Shown: in pieces, positions 38,101-46,945 of the stretch | How the letters are laid out: every line of letters begins with the position of its first letter | Numbering within the stretch: position 1 is the first letter of the stretch | Assembly: GCF_039888675.1 (NCBI RefSeq) | Contig: NZ_JBDQQR010000002.1 | Location: forward strand, 410,001 to 474,000 | Direction: 5' to 3' | DNA: 64,000 nt | Source of the DNA: Mesorhizobium sp. CAU 1732 | GTDB lineage: Bacteria; Pseudomonadota; Alphaproteobacteria; Rhizobiales; Rhizobiaceae | The notes under the pieces: model-generated | What the model was told of the DNA's origin: nothing | The model's input: the letters and a program-made list of their open reading frames with translations, nothing else | Databases searched by the model: none | Position numbers and translations under genes: made by a program

Positions 38101-38321
38101 TCGTCTACGGCCTGACCTTCGCAACGATCCTCACCCTCGTCGTCACGCCGGCGGCGTTGATGGTGTTCACCCGCGAGAAGCAGACCGGCGAACGCCAGAG
38201 CCTGCTGTCGCGCCTTCTCCGGCGCAAGCCGAAGGACGCGAAATCTGACGAGCCGGCGACGACGGACGGCGAATCCGGTCTCGACACGCCCGGGATCGCG
38301 TATCCGAAGGCGGCCGAATAG
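35142..38321 (+). CDS. RND efflux transporter, inner-membrane permease
   Basis: A 1059-residue pump of the AcrB/HAE1 type with twelve membrane spans and two large periplasmic loops. The proton-relay aspartates are visible in TM4 as G-M-L-V-D-D-A-I-I-V near residue 398, and the second half has G-V-V-V-N-N-N-I-V-L-I-D. The N-terminus has I-P-K-E-A-E-P-D-V-P-I-P, seen in AcrB relatives of the multidrug/solvent group rather than metal pumps. The last 45 residues are a cytoplasmic charged tail. Translationally close to the adaptor gene; no regulator or outer-membrane channel adjacent. Confidence 0.93.
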   Translation: MDIVGIAIRNARLTISVLLFFVIAGAMAYIAIPKEAEPDVPIPIIYVSLAYQGISPEDSERLLLRPVETKLKSIKGIKEMRSAAYEGGGYVLLEFDPSTDLKTALDDTRNGVDDARADIPQGAEEPTVNEVNISEFPVLVVSLSGHVPERTLTAAARELRDRIEEIPGVLEGTLQGARDDLVEVVIDPVKLSSYGLQLDQLLQGVGASNSLVAAGALEGSEGKYAVKVPALIETVEDVANLPIVAGPNAVVRAQDLATIRSTYKDAETITRLNGEPAIAIEVKKRIGSNLVDTVDAVKALADEYQQQLPEGVSVTYTQDKSVFINQLLGELQNHVLIAVILVFIVILYALSGRSSILIGLAIPSSFLMGILLLAMMGYTINMIVLFSLILAVGMLVDDAIIVTEFAERRMSEGMHRVQAFELAAKRMAGPVIAATLTRIAAFSPLLFWPGIVGDFMKYMPITLIVTLAASMLYALVFTPTLGAMFGKAHVHEEGENRDGWYMAVVNKAVHYPKTVLMMAVGLLVGVMYSYSHYGAGVEFFPNVEPDYGLLYVHARGNLSLTEMDAATREAEGRLLGWPGVKSVYTRVGQSRGAQDIPEDVVGVIQYEFVDWRERKPAHEILDELRVVMAGIPGVDVEVRVPDAGPPTGKPIQIRVSAANPEGLDDHARAVAARIADIPGVIDIADGLPPPGVDWALSIDRTKAAQYGISPMAVGTVVQLVTAGLKLTDYRPAGADDAVDIRLRLPEDRRTLSSLDQLRVQTAQGAVPISNFVTRGAESRTGILNRIDGERTVVVQANVASGMQVAAVQAEVAEAMGGMDIGQAKWKLAGSSQESDEASAFLANAFGAAVFLIFIVLLAQFNKFTSVFLVLMTVVMSTIGVFLGLLLTDQAFGIIMSGIGVIALAGVVVNNNIVLIDTYDRLRDEGWNKMDAVLQTCRERARPVVLTAAAAILGVLPIAFGLGLELFHHETTINAPSTQWWISLSSAIVYGLTFATILTLVVTPAALMVFTREKQTGERQSLLSRLLRRKPKDAKSDEPATTDGESGLDTPGIAYPKAAE

Positions 38322-38425
38322 GCCTCAAACCAAGTTCCCGCGCGGCCTGCAACGATGGTCGCCGGGAACCTTTGAGCCCGCCTCCGCATTGATTTGACGT
38401 TTCACGCCTTTGGAAGGGGAACGTC

Positions 38426-38584
38426 ATGTCTCTCGGCACAATACTTATTATCATCCTGATTCTGATCCTGCTCGGCGCGGTGCCGGCATGGCCGCATTCT
38501 CGTGCCTGGGGTTATGGCCCGTCCGGTATTCTCGGCGTCGTGCTGGTGATCGTTCTGATCCTGGTGCTGATGGGCAGAATCTAG
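38426..38584 (+). CDS. DUF3309 family small membrane protein
   Basis: A 52-residue protein, below common length cut-offs. It starts MSLGTILIIILILILLGA, has a central W-P-H-S-R-A-W-G-Y-G-P-S-G turn and a second hydrophobic helix ending LVLMGRI, the two-helix plan of DUF3309. GGAAGGGG precedes the ATG by about seven bases. Members are common in soil proteobacteria and often stress-linked, with no defined activity. A GGAAC box stands 57 bases upstream (38365-38369) but lacks a good EcfG -10. It ends before a convergent terminator. Confidence 0.9.
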   Translation: MSLGTILIIILILILLGAVPAWPHSRAWGYGPSGILGVVLVIVLILVLMGRI

Positions 38585-38617
38585 CGCGCGATCCGATCCG
38601 CGTGCGCGCGTCATAAG

Positions 38618-38650
38618 AAAAGGCCCGATCGCGAAGGCGGTCGGGCCTTT
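38618..38650. terminator. Bidirectional terminator between DUF3309 and MFS genes
   Basis: AAAGGCCCGA (38619-38628) pairs with TCGGGCCTTT (38641-38650) around a 12-base loop. A/T ends on both sides suit a convergent pair. Confidence 0.85.
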
Positions 38651-38674
38651 CTGCGTTCGAAGCGCTGGAGCGCC

Positions 38675-39853
38675 CTATTCTGCCGGACCGGGATGCACGA
38701 AATCGGCGCTGCGCGCGAGGCCTGCCATCAGGCAGACCAGAACCAGAAAGCCCGACAGCGCGATGAAGATGGGCGAAAAACCCGTTCTCTCACCAATGAA
38801 ACCGATGCCGGACGGCGCGACCAGAATGCCCGAATAGCCCATCGTCGTCACCACGCTCATGCCCGTGCTCGACGACATGCCCTCCTGATTGCCGGCCGCC
38901 GAAAACGCGATCGGCACCATGTTGGCGATGCCGAGGCCGGCAAAGGCGAATGCGGCGATCGCTATCATCGGCGTCGGCGCGAGGCCTGCCGTGAGCATGC
39001 CGACTGCCGCGATGAGGCTGGACACCCGCAGCGTGTTCACCGCGCCGAAGCGGTTGCGCACGGAATCGCCGACGAAGCGCATCGTCGCCATCGTGCCGGA
39101 GAAGGCAGCGAAGGCGAAACCGGCGGTGGCGATATCGGCTCCCATTTCCTGCTGCAGGTAGAGCGCGGCCCAGTCGAGGATCGAGCCTTCGGGGATCATC
39201 GAAAACAGCGCGACGAACCCGATCAGGTAGATCAGCGGGTTGGATGGAAGCTTGAAACCCTGTTGGCTCTGCGCTGCGGGCTGCTCGTCGGACACCACGA
39301 ACTGGAACGCCGCCAGCACGATCGCGAGCGTCACGACCGTCACCATCACGGCATGCGGCAGATAGCCGAAGGACTGGATGGCCAACCCGCCAAGCGCGCC
39401 GCCTGCGAAACCGCCCAGGCTCCAGAACCCGTGCGACGACGACATGATCGCCTTGCCGAGCCGCTTTTCCACCGCCACCGCATTGGAATTCATGGCGACG
39501 TCCATCGCGCCGATGACACCGCCCAGGAAGAACATCGCCGGCGCGGCAAACCAGAGATTACCCGCAAGAGCGACGGACAAAAGCGCCACCGATGATAGGA
39601 TAGCGAATCCCCGCAGAACCTTTTGTGATCCATGCCGCGACATCAGGAACCCTGCCCAGGGCATCGCGCACAACGCGCCGATACCGAACACGAGGATCAA
39701 AAAACCAAGCGTCGTTTCGCGGATATCCAGACGCGTGAGCAGAACGGGAATCTGCGGCGCCCAGCTCCCGATGATAAAGCCGTTGGCGAAGAACATCGCA
39801 GCCACGGCCCAGCGTCCGCGGCGCGCGGTTTCAAGTGTGTCTGCGGCATTCAT
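38675..39853 (-). CDS. MFS transporter (fucose-permease/YbjJ-like)
   Basis: About 392 residues with twelve hydrophobic segments. The early loop W-A-P-Q-I-P-V-L and the G-A-M-D-V-A-M-N-S-N-A-V-A-V-E segment in TM4-5 are typical of the YbjJ/FucP-like branch of MFS, whose substrates are mostly unknown sugars or small metabolites. The second of two closely spaced ATGs (39853) has better spacing from AGGAG than the first (39859). A perfect palindrome lies 25 bases further upstream. No regulator gene is adjacent. Confidence 0.88.
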   Translation of the reverse strand: MNAADTLETARRGRWAVAAMFFANGFIIGSWAPQIPVLLTRLDIRETTLGFLILVFGIGALCAMPWAGFLMSRHGSQKVLRGFAILSSVALLSVALAGNLWFAAPAMFFLGGVIGAMDVAMNSNAVAVEKRLGKAIMSSSHGFWSLGGFAGGALGGLAIQSFGYLPHAVMVTVVTLAIVLAAFQFVVSDEQPAAQSQQGFKLPSNPLIYLIGFVALFSMIPEGSILDWAALYLQQEMGADIATAGFAFAAFSGTMATMRFVGDSVRNRFGAVNTLRVSSLIAAVGMLTAGLAPTPMIAIAAFAFAGLGIANMVPIAFSAAGNQEGMSSSTGMSVVTTMGYSGILVAPSGIGFIGERTGFSPIFIALSGFLVLVCLMAGLARSADFVHPGPAE

Positions 39854-39883
39854 GAACATGTCTCCTAAGGATCGCGGCGGAAC

Positions 39884-39897
39884 TTAAATCGATTTAA
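39884..39897. promoter_or_regulatory. Palindrome upstream of the MFS gene, possible repressor site
   Basis: TTAAATCGATTTAA is a perfect 14-bp palindrome with a central CG, the layout of LacI/GalR-family operators. It lies in the promoter region of the transporter gene. The cognate regulator is not in the window. Confidence 0.45.
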
Positions 39898-40082
39898 TAC
39901 ACAGTCAAGGCCAGCGAGTAGCGCGTCTTTGGGCCAGCCTTCGCAGATTCGAGTCCATTTCCGCAATCCAGACCCAACGCGGCCACAATCCGATTCCAAG
40001 GGTTCGTCAGGGACACGGCAACGTCCCTTTGCAGTGGTGAGAGGGATGATGAACGGGGCGGCACAGTCGCCCCTTGTGGAGA

Positions 40083-40925
40083 ATGCGTGTGAAGAGTCCC
40101 TTCAAGATCGGGCGTGGGCAGGAGCCTTTCCTGTCGCCGCTTCAGGCGAAAAGCAAGCTGCCGCGCATGTCGCGTCAGTCTTTCGACAAACTGCCCGCGG
40201 CCGCGGCCCCCATTGCCGTCACCGTCATCGGCGGCCTTGCCCTGGTTGTCATGCTGGGATGGTTCCTGAGCCGCGAGGCGGGAATCTCGACCGTGCAGGA
40301 TAGCGCGTCGATCGCCGAGGCGAGCCCGCCTGCCGAAATCGCTGCCGCAGACGAAAACGAGCCCGTAGCCAGCGCCGAAATGACGCCGGAAATCAGCACC
40401 GCCATCGAACCGGACACGGCCGCCGCGCCGGAAACCGTCAATGCGGCTGCGCCGGTTCCTGCCGATACCCTTCTGCTCAACAATTCACCGCTCGCCGGCG
40501 CTCCCGCGCTCGACACGGCGCCTCCAGCCCCGGATGCGGCCGCCACCGCGTCGATCCCGCCCGCATTGCCGGGCATCACGTCATTTGCGCCCAATGTGCC
40601 TGTGGCCGAAAGCGACGACGAGATCGCCGCCCTCGAGGCCATTCAGCGCGAGGAAGTCGACGACGACGTCGGCCCGCCCACAGACGAGCCAACCGCGGCG
40701 ATCCCGGCACCAGCGGGCCCGATGTCGGCCGCGACGACGACGAGATGGGTGAACATGCGGACGGGTCCCGCGGACGACGCCGAGATCATGGTCGTCGTGC
40801 CGGCGCTCGCCGAAATCCAGGCGGAGACCGGCTGCAACTGGTGCTCGGTCAGCTATGAGGGGCAGCAGGGCTACATCTACAAGACGTTCATCAGCTACGC
40901 AGAGGACAGCGCGGCAGCGGAGTGA
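40083..40925 (+). CDS. Membrane-anchored SH3-domain (SH3b) protein
   Basis: About 280 residues. A basic N-terminus precedes one membrane span (about 43-62); then comes an Ala/Pro/Glu-rich linker of roughly 150 residues and a C-terminal bacterial SH3 domain (about 217-275: TRWVNMRTGPADDAEIM, then G-C-N-W-C-S-V-S-Y-E-G-Q-Q-G-Y-I-Y). SH3b domains usually bind cell-wall peptides, so the domain probably faces the periplasm. ATG at 40083 is used; a TTG at 40074 and GTG at 40089 are in frame, the latter better spaced from GGAG. Convergent with pyc. Confidence 0.85.
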   Translation: MRVKSPFKIGRGQEPFLSPLQAKSKLPRMSRQSFDKLPAAAAPIAVTVIGGLALVVMLGWFLSREAGISTVQDSASIAEASPPAEIAAADENEPVASAEMTPEISTAIEPDTAAAPETVNAAAPVPADTLLLNNSPLAGAPALDTAPPAPDAAATASIPPALPGITSFAPNVPVAESDDEIAALEAIQREEVDDDVGPPTDEPTAAIPAPAGPMSAATTTRWVNMRTGPADDAEIMVVVPALAEIQAETGCNWCSVSYEGQQGYIYKTFISYAEDSAAAE

Positions 40926-40947
40926 CGCGCCGCCGCGCCTGTTGTCC

Positions 40948-43900
40948 TCAGGCGTACACCACCAGCAAATCCTTGGCGTCTATCTGGTCTCCGGTGCGAA
41001 CCAGAACCTCGGCGATCTCCCCGTCGCGCTCGGCATGAAGCGCGGTTTCCATCTTCATCGCCTCGATGGACAGCAGGACATCGCCGGCCTTCACCGTCTG
41101 ACCGGCCGACACGGCTACCGTCGAGACCACGCCCGGCATCGGCGCTCCGACCTGTCCGGCATTGCCCGGCTCCGCCTTGGCGCGCACCTTGCCGTTCGCC
41201 GCGCCATGCGTGCGATTGGGAACCTTGATGCGTCTTGGCTGGCCGTTGAGCTCGAAGAAGACCGTGACCATGCCTTTCTCGTCCGTATCGCCGATCGCGA
41301 GGCAGCGGACGACCAGCGTCTTGCCGCGCTCGATATCGACGAAGACCTCATCCTCCTGCGCCATGCCGTAGAAGTAGGACGGCGTCGGAAGCACGCTGAC
41401 CGGGCCGTATTCCTCCTGCGCGACAGCGAAGTCGGAAAACACTTTCGGGTACATCAGCCACGATGCGAACTCGAAATCGGTGAGCTTGCGCTCGAGCTTT
41501 GCCTCGATCTCCGCGCGGTCCTTCTTCAAATCCGCCGGCGCAAGCAACGAGCCCGGCCGAACCGTGATCGGTGCCTCGCCCTTCAGGGCCTTCTTCTGCA
41601 ACGCCTGCGGCCATCCGCCGGGCGACTGGCCGAGATCGCCGCGCAGCATCGACACCACCGAATCCGGGAAGGCGATGTCCTTCGCCGGATTCTCGACGTC
41701 CGCGACCGTCAGGTCCTGGCTGACCATCATCAGCGCCATGTCGCCGACCACCTTGGACGACGGCGTGACCTTGACGATGTCGCCGAACATCAGGTTCACG
41801 TCGTGATAGGCCTGCGCCACCTCATGCCAGCGGGTCTCCAACCCCAGCGAGCGTGCCTGCTCCTTGAGATTGGTGAACTGTCCGCCCGGCATCTCGTGGA
41901 GATAGACCTCGGAGGCCGGCCCCTTCAGGTCGCTTTCGAAAGCGGCGTACTGGTTGCGCACCGCCTCCCAATAGAAGGAAAGCCGCCTGATCCATGACGG
42001 GTCGAGCCCGGTGTCGCGCTCATCGCCGCGCAGAGCCTCGACGATCGACCCCAGGCAGGGCTGCGAGGTGTTGCCCGACAGCGCGTCCATCGCCGCATCG
42101 ACGGCGTCCGCTCCGCTTTCCACCGCCGCCAGAACGGTCGCCGCCGCGATGCCGCTCGTATCGTGCGTGTGGAAATGGATCGGCAGGTCGGTCGCCTCGC
42201 GCAGCGCCTTGAACAGCACCTTCGCGGCCGCCGGCTTCAGCAGTCCGGCCATATCCTTGAGGGCGATGATGTGAGCGCCCGCCGCCTCGAGTTCCCGGGC
42301 CAGCGCGACGTAGTACTTCAGATCATATTTGGCGCGCGCGGGGTCGAGGATATCGCCCGTATAGCAGATCGCGGCTTCGCAGAGCTTGCCTTCCTCGATC
42401 ACCGCATCCATCGCGACGCGCATGTTCTCGACCCAGTTCAGGCAGTCGAACACGCGGAAGAGATCGATGCCGCCGCGTGCTGCCTGGCTGACGAAATAGC
42501 GCACGACATTGTCGGGATAGTTCGTGTAGCCGACGCCGTTCGCGCCGCGCAGCAACATCTGGAGAAGCAGGTTCGGCGCCGCCTCGCGCACCAGCGAGAG
42601 GCGCTCCCACGGGTCTTCGGTGAGGAAGCGCATCGACACGTCGAAGGTCGCGCCGCCCCAACATTCGAGCGAGAGCAAATCAGGCAGGGCGCGGGCGTAG
42701 ACGCCGGCAACGCTCGCGATGTCATGCGTCCGCATGCGGGTCGCGAGAAGCGACTGATGGCCATCGCGCATCGTCGTGTCGGTGATCAGGACGCGCTTTT
42801 CGGCGCGCATCCACGACGCGAAGCCTTTCGGCCCGAGGGAATCGAGCTTCTGCTTCGTCCCGTCTTGTATCGGCACGTCGATATGCGGCACGCGCGGCGC
42901 GGCAGCCTCAGTGTTCGGCTTCGGCCGCCCGCGCGTCTCGGGATGTCCGTTGACGCTCACATCGGCCAGATAGTTCAGGAGCTTCGTCGCGCGATCCTGC
43001 CGCTTCACCTGCGTGAAAAGCTCCGGCGTCGTGTCGATGAACCTTGTCGTGTAGCTGTTGTCGCGAAACTTCGGGTTGCCGATGATCGCTTCGAGGAAGG
43101 TGAGGTTGGTCGCCACGCCGCGGATGCGGAATTCGCGCAGCGCGCGGTCCATCCGCATGATCGCCTCCTGCGCCGTCGGCGCCCATGCGGTGACCTTTTC
43201 CAGAAGCGGGTCGTAGAAGCGCGTGATGACCGCACCCGAATAGGCCGTGCCGCCGTCGAGACGGATGCCGAAGCCGGTCGCGCCGCGATAGGCGGTGATG
43301 CGGCCGTAATCGGGGATGAAGTTCTGCTCCGGGTCCTCGGTGGTGATACGGCACTGAAGCGCATGACCATGCAGCGTGATGTCGGCCTGGGCGGGAACGC
43401 CCGATTCCGGCGTTCCGATCGCCTCGCCTTCGAGGATGTGGATCTGCGCCTTGACGATGTCGATGCCGGTCACCTCCTCGGTGACGGTGTGCTCGACCTG
43501 GATGCGCGGGTTGACCTCGATGAAGTAGAACTTGCCGGTATCGGCATCCATCAGGAACTCGACGGTGCCGGCACCGATATAGTCGGTGGCGGCGGCGATC
43601 TTCAGCGCATAGCCGCAGAGTTCGGCCCGCTGCGTGTCATCGAGATAGGGCGCAGGCGCGCGCTCCACCACCTTCTGGTTGCGTCGCTGGATCGAGCAGT
43701 CGCGCTCTAAGAGATGCACCGCATTGCCGTGCGTGTCGCCCAACACCTGCACCTCGACATGGCGCGCGCGCTCGACCAGCTTTTCGAGATAGACCTCGTC
43801 CTTGCCGAACGCAGCCTTGGCCTCGCGCTTGGCTTCGGTCACCTCGCGCGCGAGGTCGGCTTCCGCGCGGATGGCGCGCATGCCGCGCCCGCCGCCACCC

Positions 43901-44433
43901 CACGATGCCTTGAGCATGACGGGATAGCCGACTTCGGCTGCCATCCTGGCGACCTGCGCCATGTCGTCGGGCAAGGGTTCCGTGGCGGGCACGACCGGCA
44001 CCCCGACCTCGACCGCGAGATTGCGCGCGGCGACCTTGTTGCCGAGCCGCCGCATCGTTTCCGGCTTCGGTCCGATGAAGGTGATGCCCGCTTCGGCGCA
44101 GGCGTCGGCGAATTCCGGGCTTTCCGACAGCAGGCCATAGCCCGGATGGATCGCGTCGGCGCCCGACAGCTTCGCGACGCGGATCACCTCATCGATCGAC
44201 AGATAGCTCTCGATCGGGCCGAGATCCTTTGCCAGATGCGGCCCGCGGCCGATGGGATAGGATTCGTCCGCCTTGAAGCGGTGAAGAGAGTATTTGTCTT
44301 CCTCTGCCCAGATGGCGACGGTGCGGATGCCCAGTTCGTTGGCTGCGCGAAAGACGCGGATCGCGATTTCCGACCTGTTTGCGACGAGAAGCTTCTTGAT
44401 TTTCACGCGGGCAATCTCCGGCAGGGAAGGCAT
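40948..44433 (-). CDS. pyc: Pyruvate carboxylase
   Basis: About 1150-1161 residues; the full alpha4-type enzyme that makes oxaloacetate from pyruvate, bicarbonate and ATP. Order of domains: biotin carboxylase (KKLLVANRSEIAIRVFRAAN, then glycine-rich G-G-G-G-R-G-M), carboxyltransferase (I-T-D-T-T-M-R-D-G-H-Q-S-L-L-A-T-R, about 560-830), tetramerisation part and a C-terminal biotin carrier domain with biotinyl Lys in A-M-K-M-E-T. The ATG at 44433 is given; a GTG at 44406, preceded by CGGAG, yields VKIKKLLVANRSE and the commoner length of rhizobial PYC, and may be the true start. Anaplerotic; monocistronic. Confidence 0.95.
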   Translation of the reverse strand: MPSLPEIARVKIKKLLVANRSEIAIRVFRAANELGIRTVAIWAEEDKYSLHRFKADESYPIGRGPHLAKDLGPIESYLSIDEVIRVAKLSGADAIHPGYGLLSESPEFADACAEAGITFIGPKPETMRRLGNKVAARNLAVEVGVPVVPATEPLPDDMAQVARMAAEVGYPVMLKASWGGGGRGMRAIRAEADLAREVTEAKREAKAAFGKDEVYLEKLVERARHVEVQVLGDTHGNAVHLLERDCSIQRRNQKVVERAPAPYLDDTQRAELCGYALKIAAATDYIGAGTVEFLMDADTGKFYFIEVNPRIQVEHTVTEEVTGIDIVKAQIHILEGEAIGTPESGVPAQADITLHGHALQCRITTEDPEQNFIPDYGRITAYRGATGFGIRLDGGTAYSGAVITRFYDPLLEKVTAWAPTAQEAIMRMDRALREFRIRGVATNLTFLEAIIGNPKFRDNSYTTRFIDTTPELFTQVKRQDRATKLLNYLADVSVNGHPETRGRPKPNTEAAAPRVPHIDVPIQDGTKQKLDSLGPKGFASWMRAEKRVLITDTTMRDGHQSLLATRMRTHDIASVAGVYARALPDLLSLECWGGATFDVSMRFLTEDPWERLSLVREAAPNLLLQMLLRGANGVGYTNYPDNVVRYFVSQAARGGIDLFRVFDCLNWVENMRVAMDAVIEEGKLCEAAICYTGDILDPARAKYDLKYYVALARELEAAGAHIIALKDMAGLLKPAAAKVLFKALREATDLPIHFHTHDTSGIAAATVLAAVESGADAVDAAMDALSGNTSQPCLGSIVEALRGDERDTGLDPSWIRRLSFYWEAVRNQYAAFESDLKGPASEVYLHEMPGGQFTNLKEQARSLGLETRWHEVAQAYHDVNLMFGDIVKVTPSSKVVGDMALMMVSQDLTVADVENPAKDIAFPDSVVSMLRGDLGQSPGGWPQALQKKALKGEAPITVRPGSLLAPADLKKDRAEIEAKLERKLTDFEFASWLMYPKVFSDFAVAQEEYGPVSVLPTPSYFYGMAQEDEVFVDIERGKTLVVRCLAIGDTDEKGMVTVFFELNGQPRRIKVPNRTHGAANGKVRAKAEPGNAGQVGAPMPGVVSTVAVSAGQTVKAGDVLLSIEAMKMETALHAERDGEIAEVLVRTGDQIDAKDLLVVYA

Positions 44434-44521
44434 GACACCTCTTCATTACCGGGAATTTGCTGCACTGCAAACTGCCAAGGATGTTCTGAGCCATAACCTC
44501 TTCTTATAGCCGACTTAACGA

Positions 44522-44551
44522 AACGGCCCGGCGCTTGCGCACCGGGCCGTT
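44522..44551 (-). terminator. Terminator downstream of livK
   Basis: AACGGCCCGG (44522-44531) and CCGGGCCGTT (44542-44551) form a perfect 10-bp stem with a 10-base loop; on the minus strand TTTCGTT follows. It ends the liv operon 24 bases after livK. Confidence 0.85.
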
Positions 44552-44574
44552 CCAGTCAGCAATGACGATCGCGC

Positions 44575-45675
44575 TTACTGCACGAGGTAGTCGTAGGCGC
44601 CGTCCTTCCACTCGTAGAAGACGTAGCCGGGCAGCGTGACGTCGCCCTTGTCGTCGAACTCAAGCTCGCCCAGAACCGTCTCGAACTTGCCGTCGTTGAG
44701 GGCCGTTACGACCGCGTCGAAATCGGTCGAACCTGCCGTCGTCACGGCCTGGGCCCAGGCCTGGATCGATGCGTAGGTGTAGAGCGAATAGCCTTCGGTC
44801 GAACGACCGGCTGCCTGCATCTTCTCGACGACCGGTGCGGCGACTTCGTTCTTGCGCGGATCCGGCGAGAACGTCATCAGCGTGCCTTCGCCGGCAGCGC
44901 CGGTGATCGCCCAGTACTCATCCGTCACCAGAGCATCGCCCGAGACGAGAATGGTGTCCATTCCCTGCTCGCGCATCTGGCGTGCCATGAGGCCGGCTTC
45001 CGTGTGATAGCCGCCGACGTAGAGAACGCCGATGCCCTGCTCCTTGAGCTTGGAGACGAGTGCGGAGTAGTCCTTTTCACCGGCCGTATAGGCTTCGTAG
45101 AGAGCCGGCTTGCCACCGAGCGCTTCGAAGGAAGCCTTCGTGGCATCGGCGAGGCCCATGCCATAGGCGGTCTTGTCATGCACGAAGGCGATCTTCTTGT
45201 CGCTGAAGTGATCGAAGAGATACTTGCCCGCGACTTCACCCTGCTGGTCGTCACGTCCGCAGGTGCGGAAGATGCCCGGACCAGGACGCTCGTCCGTGTA
45301 GGTCGGGTTGGTGGAAGCCGGCGAGATTTCGATGATGCCTTCTTCCGCATAGACGGCCGATGCCGGGATCGACGAACCCGAGCAGAAGTGACCGGCGACG
45401 AACGTCACGCCCGAGCCGGCGAACTGGTTTGCAACGGCGACGGCCTGCTTCGGATCGCAGGCATCGTCGCCCACTTCGAGGCGCAGCATTTCACCGTTCA
45501 CACCGCCGGCGGCGTTGATGTCTTCGACAGCCTGGTCAGCACCGGCTTTCATCTGTTCGCCGAACGCCGCGTACTGGCCCGTCATCGGGCCTGCGACGGC
45601 GATTACGATTTCTGCGGATGCGTGGCTCGCGAATGCGAAGCTGAGCGCCACGCTTGCCAATAGTGCCTTCTTCAT
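44575..45675 (-). CDS. livK: Branched-chain amino acid ABC transporter, substrate-binding protein
   Basis: A 366-residue periplasmic binding protein with a signal peptide (about 1-21, ending HASA) and the type-I fold; I-A-V-A-G-P-M-T-G-Q-Y-A-A-F-G starts the mature part. Cysteines near 74 and 101 are probably disulfide bonded as in LivJ. It captures leucine/isoleucine/valine or related amino acids for the LivHMGF importer. Start chosen at MKKALLAS with GGGAG five bases upstream. It is the last gene of the operon, after a 193-base gap. Confidence 0.93.
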   Translation of the reverse strand: MKKALLASVALSFAFASHASAEIVIAVAGPMTGQYAAFGEQMKAGADQAVEDINAAGGVNGEMLRLEVGDDACDPKQAVAVANQFAGSGVTFVAGHFCSGSSIPASAVYAEEGIIEISPASTNPTYTDERPGPGIFRTCGRDDQQGEVAGKYLFDHFSDKKIAFVHDKTAYGMGLADATKASFEALGGKPALYEAYTAGEKDYSALVSKLKEQGIGVLYVGGYHTEAGLMARQMREQGMDTILVSGDALVTDEYWAITGAAGEGTLMTFSPDPRKNEVAAPVVEKMQAAGRSTEGYSLYTYASIQAWAQAVTTAGSTDFDAVVTALNDGKFETVLGELEFDDKGDVTLPGYVFYEWKDGAYDYLVQ

Positions 45676-45868
45676 GATGACTCCCATAAACACCTGACAG
45701 ATCTGACGCCGACGAGGATGGTGTTTGTTGCCCCCGCCCGGCGGCATGCGGGCGTTCCCTACCCGCTTGATCGACATACAAGCCCAAATCTTCTGTGTTG
45801 GAAAGGCTTGTCGGTCGAACTTCGATGGGACGACGCCAGGCGTCGTCCGATTCCATGAAAAGCCGCGC
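45676..45868. other. Intercistronic gap in the liv operon
   Basis: A 193-base gap between the small membrane protein gene and livK, both on the minus strand. On that strand CGCCCG and CGGGCG (around 45733-45752) can form a short stem with no T-run. It may be an mRNA processing or stability element, or hide a livK promoter that would raise binding-protein levels. No gene is seen. Confidence 0.35.
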
Positions 45869-46201
45869 TCAGCGCCCGGCTCCAGCGTTCAGAAAGCTGT
45901 ATTGCCGCCTCATCTGCTTTGCCCGTGTCATGCGGAACCCGAGGACCGCGATGGCGAGGAGGACGATCAGGTCGACGACGTAGTAGTGGAGCGAGATCAA
46001 CGTCCCGCTGAACAGAGCGAAATGAATGAACCGCGTCGCAGCCGCCAGCAGAACCATGTAGGTGACGATATGAAACGTGCCGAGCCAGCTTCTGGCGATG
46101 GCGCGCCCGGTCATGAACGCGGCCCCGCCGGCAAGGATGATCGTGACGAACACGAACTCCCAGATCGTGACTTCCCAGATAAGCGTGTTCTCGTTTTCCA
46201 T
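45869..46201 (-). CDS. Small membrane protein of the liv operon (DUF6867-like)
   Basis: A 110-residue protein with three probable membrane spans (about 12-32, 42-62 and 66-88), starting MENENTLIWEVTIWEFV and ending in a basic tail R-M-T-R-A-K-Q-M-R-R-Q-Y. Such proteins are conserved beside livF in rhizobia and are annotated as DUF6867; I make this link from recollection of context and sequence style. Nine bases downstream of livF on the same strand. Its role in the transporter is unknown. Confidence 0.78.
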   Translation of the reverse strand: MENENTLIWEVTIWEFVFVTIILAGGAAFMTGRAIARSWLGTFHIVTYMVLLAAATRFIHFALFSGTLISLHYYVVDLIVLLAIAVLGFRMTRAKQMRRQYSFLNAGAGR

Positions 46202-46210
46202 TGTCGTTTC

Positions 46211-46945
46211 CTAGTGCCCGCCGCCTTCGAGATAGGCCGCGCGCACCTCCTCGCGTTTCAGCAACTCCGCCCCGGTGCCGCTCATCGTGATGTTGCCGTT
46301 GACCATGACATAGCCGCGATGGGCGAGCTTGAGCGCGTGGAACGCGTTCTGCTCGACGAGGAACACGGTCAGCCCCTCGGTCCGGTTGAGCTCCTTGATG
46401 ACCTCGAAGATTTGCTTGACGATCAGCGGCGCGAGGCCGAGCGAGGGCTCGTCCAGAAGCAGGAGCTTGGGCCGGCTCATCAGTGCGCGCGCGATGGCCA
46501 GCATCTGCTGCTCGCCACCCGAAAGCGTGCCGCCGCGCTGGCCTGCCCGCTCCTTGAGGCGCGGGAACAGCTCATAGATGCGCTTCAGATCGCCATCGAA
46601 ATGCTCCGCCGAAACCAGTTGCGCGCCCATCTGAAGGTTTTCCAGAACGGTCATGCGCGGAAAGATGCGACGGCCTTCAGGTGACTGCGCAATGCCGAGC
46701 CGCATGATCTCGTGGGTGGGCATCATGGTGATGTCCTGGCCCTCGTAGATGATCGAGCCGGTACGCGCCTGCGGATTGCCGCAGATCGTCATCATCAGCG
46801 TCGACTTGCCCGCGCCGTTGGCGCCGATCAGCGTGACGATCTCGCCGCGCCTGACGTCCATGTCGACGCCGCGCAGCGCGACGATCTTGCCGTAATAGGT
46901 TTCCACGCCGCGCACGCTGAGCATGGGTTCGCCAGCGCCGGTCAT
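46211..46945 (-). CDS. livF: Branched-chain amino acid ABC transporter, ATP-binding protein LivF
   Basis: A 244-residue ABC ATPase: Walker A GANGAGKS near residue 37, signature L-S-G-G-E-Q-Q-M-L-A-I-A near 141 and Walker B LLLLDEP near 160, with the LivF-type S-L-G-L-A-P after it. It pairs with LivG to power the LivHM channel. Its start overlaps the livG stop by four bases, so the two are coupled. Confidence 0.95.
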   Translation of the reverse strand: MTGAGEPMLSVRGVETYYGKIVALRGVDMDVRRGEIVTLIGANGAGKSTLMMTICGNPQARTGSIIYEGQDITMMPTHEIMRLGIAQSPEGRRIFPRMTVLENLQMGAQLVSAEHFDGDLKRIYELFPRLKERAGQRGGTLSGGEQQMLAIARALMSRPKLLLLDEPSLGLAPLIVKQIFEVIKELNRTEGLTVFLVEQNAFHALKLAHRGYVMVNGNITMSGTGAELLKREEVRAAYLEGGGH

